Source: Rickettsiales bacterium
Lineage (GTDB): Bacteria; Pseudomonadota; Alphaproteobacteria; Rickettsiales; Deianiraeaceae
Direction of reading: 5' to 3'
Assembly (NCBI GenBank): GCA_947485035.1
Contig: CANKQN010000017.1
Location: 1 to 11,672 of the forward strand
DNA length: 11,672 nt
Made by a program: the position numbers and the translations under genes
Notes under the pieces: model-generated
What the model was told of the DNA's origin: nothing
The model's input: only the letters and a program-made list of their open reading frames with translations
Databases searched by the model: none
Shown here: piece by piece, positions 7,151 through 11,672 of the stretch
Numbering within the stretch: position 1 is the first letter of the stretch
Layout: each line of letters begins with the position of its first letter

Positions 7151-8911
7151 TTAAAGGTTTTCTTCAAATTCGCAAATCATATCTTCTAAAACTTTCATTC
7201 CATTTTGCCAAAAATCTTCTTTTGAAATATCAATTCCAAATGGAGCAAGAAGTTCTTTGTGCCTTAATGCACCGCCGGTTTCAAGCATTGTAATGTATTT
7301 TTCTTCAAAGTTTTCAACCGTGCCCGATTTATAAATGTTATAAAGACTATTTACCAAAATATCGCCAAAAGCATAGGCGTAGACATAAAAAGGAGAGTGA
7401 ACAAAATGCGGAATATACGACCAATAATGCTTGTAACCCTCGCCACTTTCGCCTGCAAAATTGAAGGCATCACCAAGGGATTCCTTTTGAATATTCAGCC
7501 AAATTTCACCAATTTGTTCAGGCGAAAGTTCGCCATCTTTTCGTTTGTTATGCACTTGAAGTTCGAAATCGCAAAAAGCAATTTGACGAATTGAAGTGTT
7601 CAGCATGTCTTCAATTTTAGAAGAAAGCATTTCAAGACGAGCCTCCTTTGATTGTGTTTCCTTTAGTAATTTTTGAAAAACAAGCTGTTCGCCAAAAACT
7701 GAAGCTGTTTCGGCAAGTGTCAAAGGTGTTTGGCAAAGCAATGCACCTTGATTTTTCGCCAAAAATTGGTGAACTCCATGACCAAGTTCGTGTGCCATTG
7801 TGGCAACGTCGCGTTGTTTTCCAAGGAAGTTCAGCATTATAAACGGATTTGTGGAGGTTGAAGATGGGTGTGAAAATGCACCGGAATCTTTAAAATCACG
7901 AGTCGGAGCATCAATCCAGTTCTTTTCAAAGAACGATTTTGCAATACGAGACATCCTTCCAGAAAATTCTCCATATGCTTCCAAAGTGATATTTTTTGCC
8001 TCTTCGTAGGAATATTTAACATTAGAATTAAATGGCATTGGGGCGTTTCTGTCCCAGTATTCCAGCTTTTCCTGTTTGAAAATTTTAGCTTTTAGGGCAT
8101 AATATTTATGTGAAGTGTTTTTATACGATTTCTTAACGGAGGCAATTAGCGATTCCACAATATCGTCTTCAATTAAATTTGCAAGATTTCGCGAGGATAT
8201 GACATCGCTAAAACCACGCATTTCGTCTTCAATTTGTTTATCTTTTGCCAATGTATTTGTTATAAACGCAAAGGTTTTAATGTTGTTTCCAAGCGTTTTT
8301 TCAATTGATTTTGCCGCTTTTTTGCGAACCTCCTGCGATTCATTTGCTAGAAGATCAAAAATTTTGGAAGAAGTAAGTTCTTCGCCGTTAAATTCAAAAC
8401 GAAGATTTGCCATTGTTTCATCAAAGAACTTCGACCAAGCATCAGATGATGTAACCGATTTTTTTATCAAAACCTGCTCAATTTCTTCGGAAAGTTCGTA
8501 CGGTTTAAAAAGGCGAATATTTTCAAAAAATGTTTTGTATTTTGCAAGTGGGGAATCAAATACAATCTTTTCATCAAGCTTGTTAATTTCTAAAGTAAAA
8601 AATGCAATTTCAGAAGAAAACACAGCCAAAGCTTCGCTTACTTGTTGATACAAACCCTTGCGGTCTTGCTCATTCATGTGCGTTATGAAGTTTAAGTAAG
8701 CATAAGTTCCAATTCGGTGCATTCCATCCACAATGTTTTCGTAAGATTTCACCGCCTTTTCAAGAATTTCTGCCGATGCAATTTTCCCTTTATACTGCAC
8801 AGCGAATTGTTCAACAGATGTTTTAATTATTATTACCGCTTTTTTGCAGTCTTCAGGTTTTGCAAAAAGTGAGGATAAATTCCAAGCCGGAAGGTTTGTG
8901 TAATCGTTCAT
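7151..8911 (-). CDS. pepF: Oligoendopeptidase F (M3B zinc metallopeptidase)
   Basis: PepF cleaves short peptides in the cytoplasm as part of peptide recycling. The 586-residue length is typical. Zinc-binding HELGH is at 374-378 with Glu375 as catalytic base, and Glu401 in LTLAETASVFGE is the third zinc ligand. HYWSYIPHFVHSPFYVYAYA near the C-terminus is the conserved M3 substrate-binding region with its histidine and tyrosines. The N-terminal helical region (about 1-200) is also family-like. The start ATG at 8911 fits the usual N-terminus (LPAWNLSSLF) and has no Shine-Dalgarno. It is the first gene of a two-gene operon with the GT9 gene and diverges from the HAD gene across 116 bases. Confidence 0.96.
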   Translation of the reverse strand: MNDYTNLPAWNLSSLFAKPEDCKKAVIIIKTSVEQFAVQYKGKIASAEILEKAVKSYENIVDGMHRIGTYAYLNFITHMNEQDRKGLYQQVSEALAVFSSEIAFFTLEINKLDEKIVFDSPLAKYKTFFENIRLFKPYELSEEIEQVLIKKSVTSSDAWSKFFDETMANLRFEFNGEELTSSKIFDLLANESQEVRKKAAKSIEKTLGNNIKTFAFITNTLAKDKQIEDEMRGFSDVISSRNLANLIEDDIVESLIASVKKSYKNTSHKYYALKAKIFKQEKLEYWDRNAPMPFNSNVKYSYEEAKNITLEAYGEFSGRMSRIAKSFFEKNWIDAPTRDFKDSGAFSHPSSTSTNPFIMLNFLGKQRDVATMAHELGHGVHQFLAKNQGALLCQTPLTLAETASVFGEQLVFQKLLKETQSKEARLEMLSSKIEDMLNTSIRQIAFCDFELQVHNKRKDGELSPEQIGEIWLNIQKESLGDAFNFAGESGEGYKHYWSYIPHFVHSPFYVYAYAFGDILVNSLYNIYKSGTVENFEEKYITMLETGGALRHKELLAPFGIDISKEDFWQNGMKVLEDMICEFEENL

Positions 8912-8914
8912 ATA

Positions 8915-8942
8915 TGTATAATTTATTCGTTACTTATTGCAA
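8915..8942 (-). promoter_or_regulatory. Candidate pepF promoter with almost no leader
   Basis: On the minus strand TTGCAA (8942-8937) and TATACA (8920-8915) are separated by 16 bases. Transcription would start around 8908, essentially at the pepF ATG (8911-8909), so the mRNA could be leaderless. Each box matches consensus at about four of six bases. Other A/T-rich boxes are possible in this sequence. Confidence 0.35.
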
Positions 8943-8993
8943 AATAAGCCAATGTATTTTAAATTCAAGAAAAAACATTGATTTTTGAAATCA
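8933..8993. repeat. Two short inverted repeats in the pepF / HAD divergent region
   Basis: CTTATT (8933-8938) with AATAAG (8943-8948) encloses GCAA, and TGATTT (8979-8984) with AAATCA (8988-8993) encloses TTG. The first covers the candidate pepF -35 box; the second lies 35 bases before the HAD start. They could be regulator sites. Six-base arms in A/T-rich DNA may also occur by chance. Confidence 0.35.
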
Positions 8994-9027
8994 CTTAAAG
9001 CAACATTCAACATTATTTCAATTTTAA

Positions 9028-9690
9028 ATGAAGGCAATTCTTTTTGATTTCGACGGCACATTAGTAGACACCCAGCACCTTTACAACAAAGCACTTTCGC
9101 AAGTTCTGTCGAAGTTTAATCCGGTTTACACGATTGAATATTGCACGAATTTTTTTGACGGCAAATGCTGGAACGATGCCTTTGAAATGCTTGCGATTCA
9201 GGAAAATTTCCACAAGGAAGCGGTGTTTAGCGAAGCTTTGGCTTTGGCTTATAATTTAATTTCAGGCGATGCAAAGGCAACAAATGGTACGACCGAGGCT
9301 TTGACTCTTTTGCGGGAAATGGGCGTGAAATATGCAATATGCTCCAATTCTCATACTCATGAAATTCATTCTGTTTTGAAGGCTACGGGTCTTGATGGGT
9401 TTTTCGTTGATGGCAATATTTTTGGCAGGGATATGGTGAAAAACGGCAAACCAGCAAGCGATATATATCTTTTAGGACTTGAAAAAATGGGCATTGACAA
9501 AGAAAAATGCATTGCGGTGGAAGATAGCATCAATGGGGCAAAAGCAAGTATCAACGCTGACATTCAAACGATAATTTTCACAGGTGGCAGCAGTTTTACT
9601 GGTGGATTTTCCAACATTGCAAGGTTTTCAAGCGCTTTTGGAAGCGTGAATTGTGTTGAAGATATGCGAAAAATTGTGGAATATGTGTAA
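9028..9690 (+). CDS. HAD-superfamily phosphatase (phosphoglycolate phosphatase / beta-phosphoglucomutase type)
   Basis: This cytoplasmic 220-residue HAD hydrolase carries all four motifs: DFDGTLVDT (7-15, nucleophile Asp7 and acid/base Asp9), CSNS (105-108, Ser106), Lys141 in GKPASDIY, and EDSINGAKA (165-173, Mg-binding Asp166). The segment between motifs I and II is a helical cap of subclass I. The substrate cannot be read from the sequence; candidates are 2-phosphoglycolate, sugar phosphates or nucleotides. A small glycine/serine-rich repeat (FTGGSSFTGGFS, 184-195) follows motif IV, where family members usually have a short loop. The ATG is preceded by an A/T-rich stretch without Shine-Dalgarno. 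It lies 79 bases upstream of the symporter gene and may or may not be co-transcribed with it. Confidence 0.9.
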   Translation: MKAILFDFDGTLVDTQHLYNKALSQVLSKFNPVYTIEYCTNFFDGKCWNDAFEMLAIQENFHKEAVFSEALALAYNLISGDAKATNGTTEALTLLREMGVKYAICSNSHTHEIHSVLKATGLDGFFVDGNIFGRDMVKNGKPASDIYLLGLEKMGIDKEKCIAVEDSINGAKASINADIQTIIFTGGSSFTGGFSNIARFSSAFGSVNCVEDMRKIVEYV

Positions 9691-9705
9691 AAAATAAATA
9701 AAAGA

Positions 9706-9735
9706 TTGACAAACCCGTTTCGTGTAATTCAAGAT
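9706..9735 (+). promoter_or_regulatory. Possible promoter upstream of the AGCS symporter
   Basis: TTGACA at 9706-9711 is a perfect -35, but the best -10 at normal spacing is only CAAGAT (9730-9735, 18-base spacer, 3 of 6). It lies in the 79-base gap between the HAD and symporter genes. The rest of the gap is A/T-rich and shows no terminator. Confidence 0.3.
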
Positions 9736-9769
9736 TTTACAAAATAGTTGCAACTAATCCATATATTAT

Positions 9770-11143
9770 ATGTTGGAAAGCCTAAACTCTCTTGCGAAAT
9801 TCATTGAATCTTTGCTTACATTTCAAATTTTTGGCATTCCTTTCATGATCCTTTGGCTTGGAGCGGTCAGCGTTTTTTTTACCATAAGACTAAAATTCAT
9901 TAACATTTTTGGAATTAAGCACGCATTCCACATTCTTATCGGAAAATTCAATGGTGAAAAATCAAAAGACGAAATTAGTCCATTCAAAGCATTAATGTCA
10001 TCAATGGCAGCAACCATTGGAACCGGCTCAATAGTCGGAGTTGCCGTTGCGGTTTCAAAGGGTGGTCCGGGTGCTGTTTTTTGGATGATGATGTTCGGTT
10101 TTTTTGGTATGGCATTAAAATGTGCGGAGGTCTTCCTTGGTCACAGATATCGCAAAGTGAATGCAGATGGCACAATTTCAGGCGGACCATTTATCTATCT
10201 CAGGGACGGTCTTGCTGAAATGGGATATGTTCGACTTGGTAAAATTCTTGCAATGACCTTCCTCATTCTTTGCATAGTTGGTCTTTTTGGAATGTCTGGA
10301 TTTCAGGCGAATCAAGTTGTATCAATTTTAACAAATGGCGAAGCAGGTTTTACGGCGAAGAAAATCATATATTCCCTTGCTCTAACGGGGTTTTGTGCTT
10401 ATATAATTATCGGTGGCGTGCAAAGAGTATCATCATTTGCAAGCATATTCGTTCCAATGAAAATTGGTCTTTATGTTGGTGCCGTAATGTTAATCATCCT
10501 TTCTCATCCAATTCAACTTGTTGCTGGGGTTAAGCTAATTTTCACCGAAGCATTTAATTTTTCATCAGGAATGACGGCGTTTTTTGCGATGGTTGCAATT
10601 GGTGCAAGAAGGGCATTGATGGCATGCGAGGCTGGGCTTGGAACTTCTCCAATCGTGAACGCATCTTCAAATGTGAAATATTCACAAAGACAAGGTATTC
10701 TTAACATTTTTGACCCATTCGTAACAACTTGGTTTGTGTGCGTTGCAACCTCATTAGTGTTGATTATGTCTGGTTTCTACACGAATGTTGATCTTAACCC
10801 CGCAATTTTGGTTCGCAATGCGTTTGCTCATTATCACGAAATTTTCGGATATGTTGTAATCGTTTCAATCATCATTTTTGGTGTTGCAACCGTGTTTTCA
10901 GTTTCATACTACTTCATGCAGGCTGGGAAGGCTCTCAAATTGCCAAACTCCGTTTTGTATGCGTTCTTTTTCACATTCCTATTCTTGGCGGGAATTCTTC
11001 AATTTGACCTCGTAATCGCCTTCACAGATGTATTCATCGCATTAATGACGATCATCAACACAATTGGTCTTTACTTCCTTTCAGGGAAAATTGCACGGGA
11101 ATTTAAGGACTACTTCGCTAACCATAAAAACGACAAAGAATAA
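9770..11143 (+). CDS. AGCS-family sodium:amino-acid (alanine/glycine) symporter
   Basis: The protein imports alanine or glycine with sodium across the inner membrane. At 457 residues with about ten or eleven hydrophobic helices it is of normal size. The family signature lies at 80-106 and includes IGTGSIVGVA and GGPGAVFWM. The later segment GARRALMACEAGLGTSP matches the conserved RGLFSNEAGMGSAP region of the family. At residue 86 the signature has Ser where I recall most members having Asn (GNIAGV), so substrate preference may differ. The ATG at 9770 has no Shine-Dalgarno; the upstream bases ATTATATG are identical to those at groES. The EamA transporter gene starts 5 bases after its stop, indicating one operon. 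Confidence 0.93.
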   Translation: MLESLNSLAKFIESLLTFQIFGIPFMILWLGAVSVFFTIRLKFINIFGIKHAFHILIGKFNGEKSKDEISPFKALMSSMAATIGTGSIVGVAVAVSKGGPGAVFWMMMFGFFGMALKCAEVFLGHRYRKVNADGTISGGPFIYLRDGLAEMGYVRLGKILAMTFLILCIVGLFGMSGFQANQVVSILTNGEAGFTAKKIIYSLALTGFCAYIIIGGVQRVSSFASIFVPMKIGLYVGAVMLIILSHPIQLVAGVKLIFTEAFNFSSGMTAFFAMVAIGARRALMACEAGLGTSPIVNASSNVKYSQRQGILNIFDPFVTTWFVCVATSLVLIMSGFYTNVDLNPAILVRNAFAHYHEIFGYVVIVSIIIFGVATVFSVSYYFMQAGKALKLPNSVLYAFFFTFLFLAGILQFDLVIAFTDVFIALMTIINTIGLYFLSGKIAREFKDYFANHKNDKE

Positions 11144-11148
11144 CGCCA

Positions 11149-11672
11149 ATGCACCATATTCAACTCACTCTTTACGCTGCACTTTTTGGTTCGTCCGCCT
11201 TACTATTTAAAATTATATCCGCACACCTTGCGGTTTATACTACCGTTTTTTTACGCTTGGCAATTGGTGGTGTGGTTTTGTGTATAATATGCCTTTTTAC
11301 CAAAACGCCCATATTCAAAAAAGAACAATTTTCCCGAATCCTCTTCATTTCTTCGTTCAATTTTGTTCTGCCGCTGCTCCTTTTTTGCTATGCGGGAAAC
11401 TTGCTCGATTCCAGCATAACCTCCGTTTTAAAAGCACTATTTCCTGTTTTCACAATAATTCTTTCGTCAGTTATTTTGCGTGAAAGAATCTCAAAAATTG
11501 GCGCAATTGGCATTGCAATAAGCGTTGTTGGAATACTATGTTTAAACATAAAGAAAGATTTTTCTTTTGATGAAACGCAAATCTTCCCATCGCTAATCCT
11601 TGTTCTGGCAACAATTATGTATGCCTCCTGTGCAATATTTGTTCGCATGAAATGCAAGGATATCTCGCCCCT
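11149..11672 (+). CDS. EamA-family (DMT superfamily) transporter, 5' part only
   Basis: An open frame starts at the ATG at 11149, five bases after the symporter stop, and runs off the window end after 174 codons with no stop. The translation begins MHHIQLTLYAALFGSSAL and is strongly hydrophobic, with about five membrane helices in view. The stretch SITSVLKALFPVFTIILSS, then LRERISKIGAIGIAISVVGI, matches the end of the first EamA repeat, including the typical ERI turn after helix 4. Members export or import small metabolites such as amino acids; the substrate cannot be told here. A full EamA protein has about 290-300 residues, so roughly 120 are missing. It is probably co-transcribed with the symporter and lacks a Shine-Dalgarno. 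Confidence 0.85.
   Translation, partial: MHHIQLTLYAALFGSSALLFKIISAHLAVYTTVFLRLAIGGVVLCIICLFTKTPIFKKEQFSRILFISSFNFVLPLLLFCYAGNLLDSSITSVLKALFPVFTIILSSVILRERISKIGAIGIAISVVGILCLNIKKDFSFDETQIFPSLILVLATIMYASCAIFVRMKCKDISP

Noticed and set aside
7150-7167. TTG start adding six residues to the glycosyltransferase
   Set aside because: The family N-terminus begins at MKLIFF, and the ATG at 7149 lies one base after the pepF stop, a typical coupled arrangement.
8115-8648. 177-codon open frame on the plus strand opposite pepF
   Set aside because: It is entirely antisense to a confident gene, with a Ser/Phe-rich composition expected from the complement of its codons and no upstream signals.

Overview
This AT-rich window (roughly one third G+C by eye) looks like chromosomal DNA of a Gram-negative alphaproteobacterium, possibly from a reduced or host-associated lineage. 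GroES and GroEL carry alphaproteobacterial-type sequence. A heptosyltransferase-type glycosyltransferase points to an LPS outer membrane, and a heme O synthase points to aerobic respiration. Genes are tightly packed (gaps from -59 to about 157 bases). I see no RNA genes, transposons, integrases, CRISPR arrays or phage genes. The lineage assignment is inferred from protein character alone.

Layout. (1) 1-2380, plus strand: a groES - small secreted protein - groEL cluster. It is preceded by a sequence resembling an alphaproteobacterial heat-shock (RpoH) promoter and followed by a strong compound hairpin. The middle gene encodes a 97-residue protein with a signal peptide and four cysteines, and its place between groES and groEL is the most unusual thing here. 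(2) 2484-4163, minus strand: a likely operon yraN - ybgC - ctaB (nuclease-fold protein, acyl-CoA thioesterase, heme O synthase). (3) 4164-4267: a divergent promoter region with a 13-bp perfect inverted repeat around a sigma-70-like promoter. (4) 4268-6137, plus strand: a membrane-anchored M23 peptidase, then an RluB-type pseudouridine synthase one base later. (5) 6079-8911, minus strand: oligoendopeptidase F, then a GT9 glycosyltransferase one base after its stop. The 3' end of the glycosyltransferase gene overlaps the 3' end of the rluB gene by 59 bp. (6) 8912-11672, plus strand: a HAD phosphatase, an AGCS sodium:amino-acid symporter, and an EamA-type transporter that runs off the window.

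Functionally the region mixes protein folding, envelope maintenance (M23 peptidase, GT9, YbgC), respiration (CtaB), ribosome modification (RluB) and nutrient handling (PepF, AGCS, EamA). Apart from the groESL insertion these are ordinary housekeeping families.

A window-wide trait is that almost no start codon has a Shine-Dalgarno sequence. Starts sit in A/T-rich contexts, often reading ATATG, and only ctaB has a GGAG, at long spacing. I found no clear new multi-gene defence or mobile system. The best leads are the secreted cysteine protein inside groESL, the inverted repeat upstream of the M23 gene, the alternative hairpins after groEL, and the SD-poor starts.
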